Below are positions 32,196 to 40,238 of a stretch of 42,711 bases of DNA, piece by piece. The DNA comes from Polaromonas sp. JS666. Lineage in GTDB: Bacteria > Pseudomonadota > Gammaproteobacteria > Burkholderiales > Burkholderiaceae_C. Position numbers and translations under genes: made by a program. The stretch is from assembly GCF_900103405.1 (NCBI RefSeq), contig NZ_FNHX01000017.1, positions 1 through 42,711 on the forward strand, given 5' to 3'. Every line of letters begins with the position of its first letter. Position 1 is the stretch's first letter. The notes under the pieces are model-generated. The model saw nothing but the letters and a program-made list of their open reading frames with translations. It was not told the origin of the DNA and did no database searches.

Positions 32196-32975
32196 ATGAG
32201 CAACCTGCTGGAAAGAAGCTTTAACACCCTGGAGCAACTCGCCGCCCACCCCGAGGGCATGACCGTCTCCACCATCGCCGCCACCTTGAACATGCCCCTG
32301 AGCGCCACACACCGCCTGCTGGCCGAGCTGTGCCGCTGCGGTTATGCGCGCCAGGTGCGCGAGCAGGGTGAGTACGTGCTCACCATGAAGCTGGTCTCGC
32401 TCGGTTTGGGTTTTTTGAGCGCCTCCGGCGTGGTCGACGTCGCGCAACCGCTGCTGGACCACCTGGCCGAAGAATCCGGCGAGCTGGTGCGCCTGGCGGT
32501 CGTCGACGGCGACGAGCTCACCTTCGTCGCCAAAGCCCAGGGCGCCCGCCGCGGCCTGCGCTACGACCCCGACATGGGCTTGTCGGTGCGCCTGTCATGC
32601 AGCGCAGCCGGCCACGCCTGGCTCTCCACCATGAGCGATGAGGAAGCCTTAAGCCTGGTCGCCAAACAAGGCTTCGGCCAACCCAAAGACTACGGCCCCA
32701 AGGCCCCCACCACCGTCAAGGCGCTGCTGACGTATATCCAGACCGCACGCAAACGCGGCTTCAGCATGATCAACGAAGTGTTCGCCCCCTCCATGACGGC
32801 CATGGCCGCGCCGGTGCTCTCACCCACGGGCGCCATCGGCGTGGTCACCATCGCGGGGCCGCTGGTGCGGCTGACCGAGGCGCGTATGGAGGAGCTGGCT
32901 GAAGCCTTGAAGGCGACGGCTGATGAGATTCGGGCGGCTAGTGGGGCTTCTGGGATGTTTAAGAAGAGGGCTTAG
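32196..32975 (+). CDS. IclR-family transcriptional regulator
   Basis: Regulator of 259 residues. The winged helix is in the first 70 residues (LERSFNTLEQLAAHPEGMTVSTIA, LSATHRLLAELCRCGYAR), and the GAF-like effector domain follows (ESGELVRLAVVDGDELTFVAKAQG, LSCSAAGHAWLSTM, RGFSMINEVFAPSMTAMAAPVL). It is divergent from the TRAP/dehydroquinase operon and probably represses or activates it according to the imported acid. The start ATG at 32196 gives the family N-terminus; no strong ribosome site is visible upstream. The defence island begins about 110 bp downstream. Confidence 0.9.
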   Translation: MSNLLERSFNTLEQLAAHPEGMTVSTIAATLNMPLSATHRLLAELCRCGYARQVREQGEYVLTMKLVSLGLGFLSASGVVDVAQPLLDHLAEESGELVRLAVVDGDELTFVAKAQGARRGLRYDPDMGLSVRLSCSAAGHAWLSTMSDEEALSLVAKQGFGQPKDYGPKAPTTVKALLTYIQTARKRGFSMINEVFAPSMTAMAAPVLSPTGAIGVVTIAGPLVRLTEARMEELAEALKATADEIRAASGASGMFKKRA

Positions 32976-33085
32976 ATGGGCGCGGAGTTTGTACTAACAG
33001 TGCACGCCCCGCCGTCAATCAAGTCAGATTGAGCAGATTCGTCCTAGTTGAGATAGATCTATTCGCCAATACAAATGATAGATGC

Positions 33086-33865
33086 TCACGCCCCTTCAGA
33101 GGAGGCCTCAGGCGAATCGCTGTTCACAACGTTCTTGAGGTCCATCACGGGCGTCAACCCGCCGACGCTCTGGCCAACTGCGGTTATTAGCGTGCTAGGA
33201 ATGTCGAAATTTGTGCTCGCCAGCTCCTGCGTAATCTCAGCTATGAGCTGTTCGCGCGTTTCTCCGCGTTCCTGATGGACGGCGGCCTGGCTGCGTCCTC
33301 CATGGAGGGTGTCCCAACGTGATCGTTTTGATGCCTCGCGACCGCCACCGGGAGCGTTGTTCCCAAAACCGTCGATGTAGTTATTCCAGATTGGCTTGTA
33401 CAGCGCTAGAAGGCTAGTCTCTGCTAGTCGGATGAACGCGTCGTCCATCACCAACGCGCGATAGTGAAAGTCTTCGATGCTGAAATCGGTAGTCGCGGCC
33501 GCAATGCTCCGACCGTGCTTCATCAGGCGATTACGAAGCGATGGCTCCTCTTCAGCGGTCACAATGCCGCGACGGCCACCGCTTGGAAGCGCCTGGCCTA
33601 CATAAATCGGCCACTCAAAGCGGCCATTGGCATTTCGTCGGGCTAGCGGCCCGTATGGCACGAAGCTGCTGCCGACGTAGTAGATTGCGTAGACGCCGGG
33701 GCCGCGCAATGGGAACGAGGTTGATAACGGGTAAACCGGCGTTGTTAGCAGCACCTCCGCCATTGCGGCTCCAAGAACCTTTCGTTCCAACGGGTTGAAG
33801 GGGACCACGGAGGAAATGGCTGTCCGCGTGCTTTTTTTGGCCACCGCCTTTGGACGGGTGTTCAT
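33086..33865 (-). CDS. GIY-YIG type II restriction endonuclease, Eco29kI-like
   Basis: Restriction enzyme of 259 residues. The GIY-YIG core is complete: GVY at 57-59, YVG at 88-90, R113 and H117 in RNRLMKHG, E149 in LAETS and N161 in PIWNNY. The spacings Arg-His (4) and Glu-Asn (12) agree with those I recall for Eco29kI, which cuts CCGCGG. The first 20 residues are basic. The gene overlaps the methyltransferase stop codon by 4 bp, so the methylase is made first from a shared message, a sensible order for establishment. The same specificity as Eco29kI is likely but not shown. Confidence 0.87.
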   Translation of the reverse strand: MNTRPKAVAKKSTRTAISSVVPFNPLERKVLGAAMAEVLLTTPVYPLSTSFPLRGPGVYAIYYVGSSFVPYGPLARRNANGRFEWPIYVGQALPSGGRRGIVTAEEEPSLRNRLMKHGRSIAAATTDFSIEDFHYRALVMDDAFIRLAETSLLALYKPIWNNYIDGFGNNAPGGGREASKRSRWDTLHGGRSQAAVHQERGETREQLIAEITQELASTNFDIPSTLITAVGQSVGGLTPVMDLKNVVNSDSPEASSEGA

Positions 33866-35127
33866 GCTCGTTTTAACACTGCGGCTGGACGGTTCATCTG
33901 AGCTATTGCCTTTGCGACGTCGGCGGTAGTTTTAAACCCGTGCTTACGCAGCTGAGTTTCGACGAGTTGGATGGCAACGCTCGACATGACCTGGCGAGCA
34001 AGTTCGACAGGGACGGCATTGCCGAGTTGGCGCATGACCTCGCCCCATGCGCCGTGAAAGCGGTATCCATCGGGAAATGTCTGGAGCCTTGCCGACTCGC
34101 GAATGGTGAAGTAGCGGTAGCTGCCATCGTCGTTCACCATCATGTTTTCACCTCCGGGTACACCGTGGCCCCCGGCTTTGAGCGTTTTCGCCGGCAGGTC
34201 TAAGGGGCTTCCGGTATGGCCAGGATAAGCTTTGGCACCCGGTTGGTGGGTGTGATTGATAAAGCTGTGCTTGACCCGTTTTTCGGGGTGGGGCATATCG
34301 GATAGAGCTTCCCGCACTGTCTTCCACGGCTTAAGGGGCTCTTCGATGAGGCTCAATTGGCGAGTGAGCGTTTGATTTGCGGTTGCGCTTAGTGGCGACA
34401 CTGGCCGATGCTTCTTTGCGACCTTGTTGCGTTCCCAGTAGTCGCCTGTGACCCACTGGTCATGCAACAACGCGGAGTGGCTATGCGTTTGTTCTGGCAT
34501 GCTCCACGTAGTTTCGAGATCGTAGCGAAAACCAACGATGAACACGCGCTCGCGACGCTGCGGAACTCCATAATCCGCCGCGTTCACGAGATTAGTCTGT
34601 AAACGATAGGTCAACGCCTTGCCGTGCTGCTTGCCTGAGCTGTGCTCTGCTTGAAGGCGAACATAGTGACCGTGCCAATCTTCGCTCTTCCGAATCGGAG
34701 ACTCGGGGAACTCTAGCTGTAGTCGGATGTACTCGAAGTAGTTGTGAAAAGCTGACCGCGTAAGGCCTTTAACGTTTTCAAAAATGAACGCTTTTGGTCG
34801 CAACCTGCGCACAATGTCCACACTAGCGGGGAACATATCCCGACGATCGTTGTACGCTCCATGTTTCCCCCCCATGGAAAAGGGCTGGCACGGGGGGCCA
34901 CCGGAGACAAGTTCGATATCCGTCGGCAGAGCCTTCCAGTCGTAGTCGCGAACGTCCCCCTCGTGAATTGGCCAACCGGAAACAAGAGGGTAGCCGCGCT
35001 TTTGATTTTCTCGGAGGGTATCGCAAGCCCAGCGATCCCACTCTAGGACAGCTAGGGGCTCGAATCCGGCCAGACTAGCGCCCAACGCCAGACCGCCAGC
35101 CCCCGCAAAAAGCTCAACTGCACGCAT
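33862..35127 (-). CDS. DNA (cytosine-5) methyltransferase of the Eco29kI-like system
   Basis: Modification enzyme of 421 residues that protects the host from the adjacent endonuclease. C5-methylase motifs appear in order: I FAGAGGLALG (7-16), IV GGPPCQPFS with nucleophile C80, VI FENVKGL, VIII QRRERVFIVGF, IX RESARLQTFPDGYRF and X QLGNAVPVELARQV. The target-recognition region lies between VIII and IX. Base composition is lower in GC than in the neighbouring catabolic genes, which fits horizontal acquisition. The first 16-18 residues match the family without extension, supporting the start. Confidence 0.93.
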   Translation of the reverse strand: MRAVELFAGAGGLALGASLAGFEPLAVLEWDRWACDTLRENQKRGYPLVSGWPIHEGDVRDYDWKALPTDIELVSGGPPCQPFSMGGKHGAYNDRRDMFPASVDIVRRLRPKAFIFENVKGLTRSAFHNYFEYIRLQLEFPESPIRKSEDWHGHYVRLQAEHSSGKQHGKALTYRLQTNLVNAADYGVPQRRERVFIVGFRYDLETTWSMPEQTHSHSALLHDQWVTGDYWERNKVAKKHRPVSPLSATANQTLTRQLSLIEEPLKPWKTVREALSDMPHPEKRVKHSFINHTHQPGAKAYPGHTGSPLDLPAKTLKAGGHGVPGGENMMVNDDGSYRYFTIRESARLQTFPDGYRFHGAWGEVMRQLGNAVPVELARQVMSSVAIQLVETQLRKHGFKTTADVAKAIAQMNRPAAVLKRA

Positions 35128-35469
35128 TCATCGACCCTTCCAGTTTTGCCTTTTAGTGTATCGCGAAGTGCTTACTAACACTCCTCAGGTTTAGGCCGCT
35201 TTTCAGGCGTTTGTGTTTAGCAATGCAGTATGCATATGCCTAGAAGCGGTCCCCACTCGCGTAGCCGACATCGTACGGTCGATAGTTGGTTGCATCAAGG
35301 GAGTAATTCACCTTGCATCCTGGAGAAAATTGCAGCGTAATAGGCCATTCCTGCCTGGGAGATTAGTCTTGGGAAAGACTGGGGTAAAGCAGGAAGTGTG
35401 GCGTGACGGCGAGATTTACCAAGAGACGACACATAAAAGTACAGAAAACGTAGTCTGGGGAGCGGAACA
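35128..35469. promoter_or_regulatory. 342-bp gap between methyltransferase and FRG genes
   Basis: A relatively AT-rich divergent region that must contain promoters for both sides. I see no clear palindrome or C-box for a controller protein. A rightward open frame crosses 35213-35488 and its last third (about 35370-35480) has protein-like composition, but it overlaps the FRG start and I recognise no family, so I do not call it a gene. Confidence 0.4.
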
Positions 35470-36219
35470 ATGCGGTACGCAGATGTGACAATAAAGTCGG
35501 TTGCTGATTTGCTGAGGGCTTTAAAAAAGCAGTCAACCCCCGGTCAACTGGTGTGGTTTCGTGGGCAATCCGTAAGCACCTGGAGCCTAGTACCTTCACT
35601 TGCAAGGAACGCAAAACATCTGAAGGCGGAAAGTGCGTTGCTAAAACGCTTTATGCAGAATGCAGTGCCTCATCTTGACCGTCCCCCCGTCAATGAATGG
35701 GAGTGGATGTTCATGATGCAGCACCATAGAGCGCCGACACGCCTGCTGGATTGGAGCGAAGGTCCGCTGACTGCGCTCTACTTCGCGGTAAGCGAGGACA
35801 AACACTCACGGAGAGATGCCGCAGTCTGGTGTCTCGACCCTATCGCATTAAATAGTGACGAGGCCCGTATCGACTTCCCATTTCCCAACGAGGTTCCTGC
35901 TTTTGGAATTGATAAGGTACTGAACAGCTACCTCCCAAGTTTGGTTGAGGAAGCGCCCAACGTCATGAACGCCGTTGCAATCGTCGGCCCGCGCAACACC
36001 GCCCGCATGGTCGCTCAGCTTGGCGTGTTCACTGTTAATCACCGTGATCACAAACCGATTGAGGCACTTGGAAAAGCCAAGCATGTATGGCGATGGGTCA
36101 TCCCCTCTGCTTCGAAAAAGAATCTGCAACAGGAGCTCTCCTCGTTGGGATACACCCCGCTGACCCTCTTCCCCGAGCTGGACCGTGTGGCTGATTTGGC
36201 CAAGGAGCTGCTGAAATGA
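35470..36219 (+). CDS. FRG domain-containing protein
   Basis: A 249-residue protein with an N-terminal FRG domain, named for the motif seen here at F30-R31-G32 (VWFRGQS). The following WSLVPSLAR and the block MMQHHRAPTRLLDWSEGPLTALYFAV around 84-110 are the strongest family marks. The biochemical role of FRG domains is not settled; they occur often in phage-defence and mobile regions. GGGAG lies some ten bases before the ATG. It overlaps the DUF262 gene by 4 bp, so the two form a tight pair. No signal or membrane segment is visible. Confidence 0.88.
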   Translation: MRYADVTIKSVADLLRALKKQSTPGQLVWFRGQSVSTWSLVPSLARNAKHLKAESALLKRFMQNAVPHLDRPPVNEWEWMFMMQHHRAPTRLLDWSEGPLTALYFAVSEDKHSRRDAAVWCLDPIALNSDEARIDFPFPNEVPAFGIDKVLNSYLPSLVEEAPNVMNAVAIVGPRNTARMVAQLGVFTVNHRDHKPIEALGKAKHVWRWVIPSASKKNLQQELSSLGYTPLTLFPELDRVADLAKELLK

Positions 36220-37289
36220 GTTTTTCGATTACGGATTTTCACGGCAGCACCGTCTGGAAACTCTATCGCATACGTGATCGAATCCAACTCGACCCCGAGT
36301 ATCAGCGCTTGGGTGGAATATGGGCGCCGGACAACAGGCAACTTCTGATAGACACCATCATCAATGGCTTCGATGTCCCCAAGCTTTACATGCATAAGTT
36401 CACGACTCCGCTGCAGGTAAAAGGGAAAACCTACGACTATGCAATTGTCGACGGCCGTCAACGCCTCGAAACGTTATGGAGTTTCATCGATGGAAAAATC
36501 CCCCTCGCTGACGATTTCAAAATGTTCAAAGATAGTCAGATAGCAGCAGGCGGAATGACATATCAAGAACTGGCGAAGGAATACCCCGAACTGAAGGCAG
36601 ATTTCGACGGTTTCCCTCTGTCCGTTGTGCTTGTCGAGACTGATGATTTGGAGATGATCGAGGAGATGTTTTCACGCCTGAACGAGGCGGCACCTCTGAC
36701 GGCGCCGGAGAAGCGCAATGCCTATAGTGGTCCGGTGCCTCTGGCAATTCGCAAGTTGGCCAAGGAACCATTTTTTTCACAATCATTACCGTTTCTCAAT
36801 AAGCGATATCGCCATTACGATCTTGCAACGAAGTTTTTGATGGCAGCAGATGAGGGCAAGGTTGTTGATACGAAGAAGACTCGCTTAGATGATTTCGTGA
36901 AAAGGTTCGAAGGTGAGCCGCGAACTAAAACCCTACCATTTTTGAGAGTGGCACAGCGGGTGGTTCAGGCAATGAGCAAAGTCTTTACCGCCTCCGATAC
37001 GCTATTGCGTCAAGTAGGTATGGTTACGTTGTACTTTCACTTATTTCGCGTCGCAATTGATCAAGACTGGATCGCGGAGGTTTCGCGCAAGAAGCTGGTC
37101 GAATTCGATAGTAGACGGTCGAGAAATAGGCAACTCTTCGAAGCAGGCTCGACTGCTCAAGTGGATAAAGATCTTATCGATTTCGATGGCTATGCCCAGT
37201 CTCCCAATGACTCAGGCGCGATCCGTTTTCGGTTGAAAATTCTCCTAAATCGAGCGTTTGGTCGCGAGCTAGACGATGATGAAATCTAG
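36216..37289 (+). CDS. DUF262 domain protein (GmrS/ParB-like)
   Basis: A 357-residue protein. The DUF262 nucleotide-binding domain is clear: QLDPEYQRLGGIW near 24-36, LIDTIINGFDVPKLYM, and the DGRQR motif at 79-83 (family form DGQQR). FSRLNEAAPLTAPEKRNAY near 150-170 is also typical. The DUF1524 HNH nuclease domain of full-length GmrSD enzymes is absent; the C-terminal half is helical and basic without a nuclease motif. It may therefore need the FRG partner for effector activity. The gene is convergent with vsr, 15 bp apart. A defence function is inferred from the island. Confidence 0.87.
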   Translation: MSFSITDFHGSTVWKLYRIRDRIQLDPEYQRLGGIWAPDNRQLLIDTIINGFDVPKLYMHKFTTPLQVKGKTYDYAIVDGRQRLETLWSFIDGKIPLADDFKMFKDSQIAAGGMTYQELAKEYPELKADFDGFPLSVVLVETDDLEMIEEMFSRLNEAAPLTAPEKRNAYSGPVPLAIRKLAKEPFFSQSLPFLNKRYRHYDLATKFLMAADEGKVVDTKKTRLDDFVKRFEGEPRTKTLPFLRVAQRVVQAMSKVFTASDTLLRQVGMVTLYFHLFRVAIDQDWIAEVSRKKLVEFDSRRSRNRQLFEAGSTAQVDKDLIDFDGYAQSPNDSGAIRFRLKILLNRAFGRELDDDEI

Positions 37290-37304
37290 TCGATTGAATT
37301 TGAC

Positions 37305-37715
37305 CTAGCCGAGATACAGGTTTAAGCGCCACAGTAGCCGTTTGCGATTCTTCTCCGATAGCTGATGCTCCCAAATACGGATGATTCGCCAGCCTTGCTT
37401 GCGTAGCTCGCGGGTAACCAAGCGGTCTCTGGCTGTGTTGCGTTGAAGCTTTGTATCCCAAAACAACTGGTTCGAGTTTGGACGACGATAGCAAGCGGGG
37501 CAACCGTGCCAGAAGCAGCCATCAACGAAGACACATACTCGTTGAGTTCTAAAAACGAAATCTGGTTTACCAAGGAGCTTTTGGTTGCGACGCCAGCCTG
37601 TTATTCCGTTTGTGCGGAAGATCGTCGCCAAACGCATTTCCGTGGACTGATTCCCTCGGGAGCGCACACGGCTCATGACATCCGACCTTTTGGAGGGTGT
37701 CCAGTTATCAGTCAT
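37305..37715 (-). CDS. vsr: Very short patch repair endonuclease
   Basis: Nicks next to T:G mismatches produced when 5-methylcytosine deaminates, starting short-patch repair. The protein has 136 residues, normal for the family. The opening RSDVMSRVRSRGNQSTEMRLA, metal ligand Asp in GKPDFVF, zinc-site VFVDGCFWHGCPAC and the end GWRIIRIWEHQL all match E. coli Vsr in order. Vsr genes commonly travel with C5-methylases, here 2.6 kb away on the same strand but separated by the FRG-DUF262 pair. It probably serves the site methylated by the Eco29kI-like enzyme. Confidence 0.92.
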   Translation of the reverse strand: MTDNWTPSKRSDVMSRVRSRGNQSTEMRLATIFRTNGITGWRRNQKLLGKPDFVFRTQRVCVFVDGCFWHGCPACYRRPNSNQLFWDTKLQRNTARDRLVTRELRKQGWRIIRIWEHQLSEKNRKRLLWRLNLYLG

Positions 37716-37767
37716 AGAGTGAGTAGCCTGACAGGAATGGCTTGTGGATAAGCTATTGTCTACTGAG

Positions 37768-37845
37768 GTGGCTCTCTTGTCTTTTGGGAATTTGCGATGC
37801 CATTGGTTCAGCTAGAACGGCGGTCACGTAACCGAGGAGAGCCAC
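37768..37845. repeat. 9-bp inverted repeat at the right edge of the island
   Basis: GTGGCTCTC (37768-37776) and GAGAGCCAC (37837-37845) face each other across 60 bp in the non-coding gap after vsr, just before a G-run at 37854-37860. They may mark the end of the inserted segment or a small RNA structure. I found no matching copy at the left edge near 32976-33085. Confidence 0.4.
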
Positions 37846-37864
37846 ACCCTATTGGGGGGGGCAG

Positions 37865-38668
37865 CTAGAACTGACGCGAGTCTCGCCCTTGATCGCCCGC
37901 CCCCACAAACGGCACAGCCCCCTCCACCGTCTCCCAAATAAACCGCCCCGAGGGACTGTTCTGCTCCTCGACGATATGCGCCACCAGCCCGGCCGCGCGT
38001 GAGATGACCGCAAAACCTCGCATCACGGCGGTCGGCACACCAATTTCCCCGAGCAGCGCCGCGACGGCGCCGGTGGCATTGATGGTGATGGGCCGGCCTG
38101 CCATTTCATCGACGGCGGTTGAGAGTTGTTCGAGGGCGCGTATTTTTTTGCCGGCCAGTTCGGGTTCGGCGCGGGCTAAGTCCAGCAGCTTGTAGGCGCG
38201 TGGGTCCACGGGTTTGTGCAGGTGGTGGCCGAATCCAGGGATGGGGCTCTTTTGATCTTTGTAGTGCTGGGCAATGGCCAGGGCTTCGGCTTCGGGGTCT
38301 GCTGCCGCGGATATGCGGTCCAGCAGGCCTGAGCAGTTCTCCATGGTGCCCACAAACGAGCTGCCCACGGCCAGCAGGCCGGCGGCGACTGCGCCTTGCA
38401 GGTTTTCGGGGGCGCTCATATAGACCAGGCGGGTCGAGATGGCGCTGGGTGTGAGGCCGTGTTCCATCAACACAATGAGCACCGCGTCGGTGATGCGCAG
38501 GTCCACGCTGCGGGGTGCGCGGTTCAGGATTTGCATGAGCATGACTTCGGTAAAGGTCTTTTTACCCATCAGGTCTTGCACCAGGTCGGCATTGCGGTAA
38601 TGCAGGCTGGTGAGGGTGTGGGTGCACAGGCTGGTGACGGGTTTGGCCTGGGGTTTGGTGCTGCTCAT
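37865..38668 (-). CDS. Short citrate-synthase-like protein (citryl-CoA lyase type)
   Basis: A 267-residue protein that contains only the catalytic core of the citrate synthase superfamily, about 60 percent of the full enzyme. The CoA/oxaloacetate block PGFGHHLHKPVDPRAYKLLDLA near 160-180 corresponds to the GFGHxxYxxxDPRA active-site segment of citrate synthase, and INATGAVAALLGEIG to a later conserved helix. Such proteins in Burkholderiales are usually labelled citryl-CoA lyase and lie beside CoA ligases. Here it is the last gene of the operon tctC, CoA ligase, this gene, 19 bp after the ligase. The start at MSSTKPQA was chosen because the upstream in-frame part overlaps the ligase. Confidence 0.78.
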   Translation of the reverse strand: MSSTKPQAKPVTSLCTHTLTSLHYRNADLVQDLMGKKTFTEVMLMQILNRAPRSVDLRITDAVLIVLMEHGLTPSAISTRLVYMSAPENLQGAVAAGLLAVGSSFVGTMENCSGLLDRISAAADPEAEALAIAQHYKDQKSPIPGFGHHLHKPVDPRAYKLLDLARAEPELAGKKIRALEQLSTAVDEMAGRPITINATGAVAALLGEIGVPTAVMRGFAVISRAAGLVAHIVEEQNSPSGRFIWETVEGAVPFVGAGDQGRDSRQF

Positions 38669-38687
38669 GGGAGTAAGTCTTTCATCA

Positions 38688-40211
38688 TCATGAAGTGGTG
38701 GCGGCATCGGCAGCGGCCAGGGCCTGGGCACGCACCGCGCTTTTAAGCACCTTGCCGACCGGCGAGCGCGGCAGGCTGTCGTGGAAGTGGATCAACTTGG
38801 GTGTCTGCACCGGGCCCAGGCGTTCGCGCACAAAGGCGATCAGCTCGGCCTGGTTGGCCTGCCAGCCGGGGCGTAATTGCACCGCGGCCTGCACGGCTTC
38901 GCCCCATTTGTCGTCGGGTATGCCGAAGACCGCGCATTCATGCACGGCCGGGTGCTGGCCCAAGGCGTTCTCGACATCGACGGGGTAGACATTAAAGCCA
39001 CCGGTGATGACCAGGTCTTTGAGCCTGTCTTTGAGGTAGAGGTAGCCGCGCTCGTCGATCAGGCCGCGGTCGCCGGTGTGCAGCCAGCCTTCGACAATGG
39101 TTTCGGCCGTCATGCCGGGCAGGCGCCAGTAGCCCGACATCAGTAAATCGCCGCGCGCCACGACCTCGCCGACCTCACCCGGCGGCAGCAGCTGGCCGCC
39201 CGCCATGATGGCCACGTCGCTGAACCAGGTGGCGCGGCCCACGGCGGCCCAGTTGCGTTCGTCCTCAAAATCTTCGGGCCGCATCACGGTCAAAATTTGC
39301 GGCGCTTCGGTCTGGCCGTAGGTGGTGCCCAGCACCGGGCCGAAGAAGCTGCGCACCTCGCGGATTTTTTCGGGCGGCATGGGGGCGCCGCCGTAGATCA
39401 GGCGGCGCAGCTTCGGGAAGTCGGCGCGCGAGGCACCGGGCAAGGCCATCAGCATATAGACCAGGGTGGGCGGCATAAAACTCACGGTGCCGCCCTTGTG
39501 CTGGAAGGCCGCGCGCACGGCTTCGGCGCCCGCGCCGGCCAGCAGCACATGGCAGCCGCCCTGGGCCAGTATGGGCAGCAAGTAAGTCGAGGTGCCGTGG
39601 GTGATGGGCGCGGCCACCACATAACGTTCATGTTCGTCAAAGCCCCAGGCATGGATCTGGTTGCTGATATTGGCCATCCACGCGCGGTAGGTCTGCATCA
39701 CGCCCTTGGGCAGGCCCGTGGTGCCGCCGGTGAACTTGATGGCCTGCGTCGCCTCGGGCGGCAGCGTGAAGCTCGGCCGTGCCGCGCCCGCGTGCCGCGC
39801 GCTCAGGGCCGCCATGCTGGGCGCGCCGTCATTGCCGGCCACGCCGCAGTAAATACGCCGGCCCGGCGCGCCTGCCAGCAGGTTCGCGCAGTCGGCGTCC
39901 AGGATCAGGATGGAGGGCTCGGTCGCGTCAATGATGCGGCGGATTTCAGGGGCTGTGCTTTTGGGATTGAGCGGCACCCAGGTCTTGCCGCAGGCCAGCA
40001 CGGCCAGCAGCGCGGCAATGTGTTCGCTGCTGTTGCCGGCGCAGATGGCGACGCGGCTTTGCGGTTCGGGGTCTATCTCCATCAGCGCGGCCGCGAAGGC
40101 GGATACCCAGGCCGCCAGCGCGTCATAGCGCAGCGTGCCTTCGGGCGCGTCAATCGCGATGCGTTCGGGCCAGCGCTGGGCGGCGCGCCAGAAAAAATCA
40201 ATCGGGTTCAT
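38688..40211 (-). CDS. AMP-forming acyl-CoA synthetase (ANL superfamily)
   Basis: Activates a carboxylic acid to its CoA ester through an acyl-adenylate; 507 residues. The phosphate loop TGGTTGLPKG is at 161-170, TTYGQTEAP gives the adenine-side motif, and WLHTGDRGLIDERGYLYLKDRLKDLVITGGFNVYP-like residues form the hinge region. The catalytic lysine lies in PVGKVLK near the C-terminus. The gene lies between the Bug-type receptor and the citrate-synthase-like gene, so the likely route is uptake of an acid, CoA activation, then cleavage. The acid is unknown. Confidence 0.9.
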   Translation of the reverse strand: MNPIDFFWRAAQRWPERIAIDAPEGTLRYDALAAWVSAFAAALMEIDPEPQSRVAICAGNSSEHIAALLAVLACGKTWVPLNPKSTAPEIRRIIDATEPSILILDADCANLLAGAPGRRIYCGVAGNDGAPSMAALSARHAGAARPSFTLPPEATQAIKFTGGTTGLPKGVMQTYRAWMANISNQIHAWGFDEHERYVVAAPITHGTSTYLLPILAQGGCHVLLAGAGAEAVRAAFQHKGGTVSFMPPTLVYMLMALPGASRADFPKLRRLIYGGAPMPPEKIREVRSFFGPVLGTTYGQTEAPQILTVMRPEDFEDERNWAAVGRATWFSDVAIMAGGQLLPPGEVGEVVARGDLLMSGYWRLPGMTAETIVEGWLHTGDRGLIDERGYLYLKDRLKDLVITGGFNVYPVDVENALGQHPAVHECAVFGIPDDKWGEAVQAAVQLRPGWQANQAELIAFVRERLGPVQTPKLIHFHDSLPRSPVGKVLKSAVRAQALAAADAATTS

Positions 40212-40238
40212 GCGGCGGTTCTTTCTTTTCCTTGGTTT

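Noticed and set aside
35213..35488. Possible small gene upstream of the FRG gene
   Set aside because: No recognised family and no ribosome site; its end overlaps the FRG start. The last third looks partly protein-like, so it deserves a look but not a call.
32976..37864. tRNA or integrase att site flanking the defence island
   Set aside because: No tRNA-like cloverleaf, integrase gene or matching direct repeats at the two edges.
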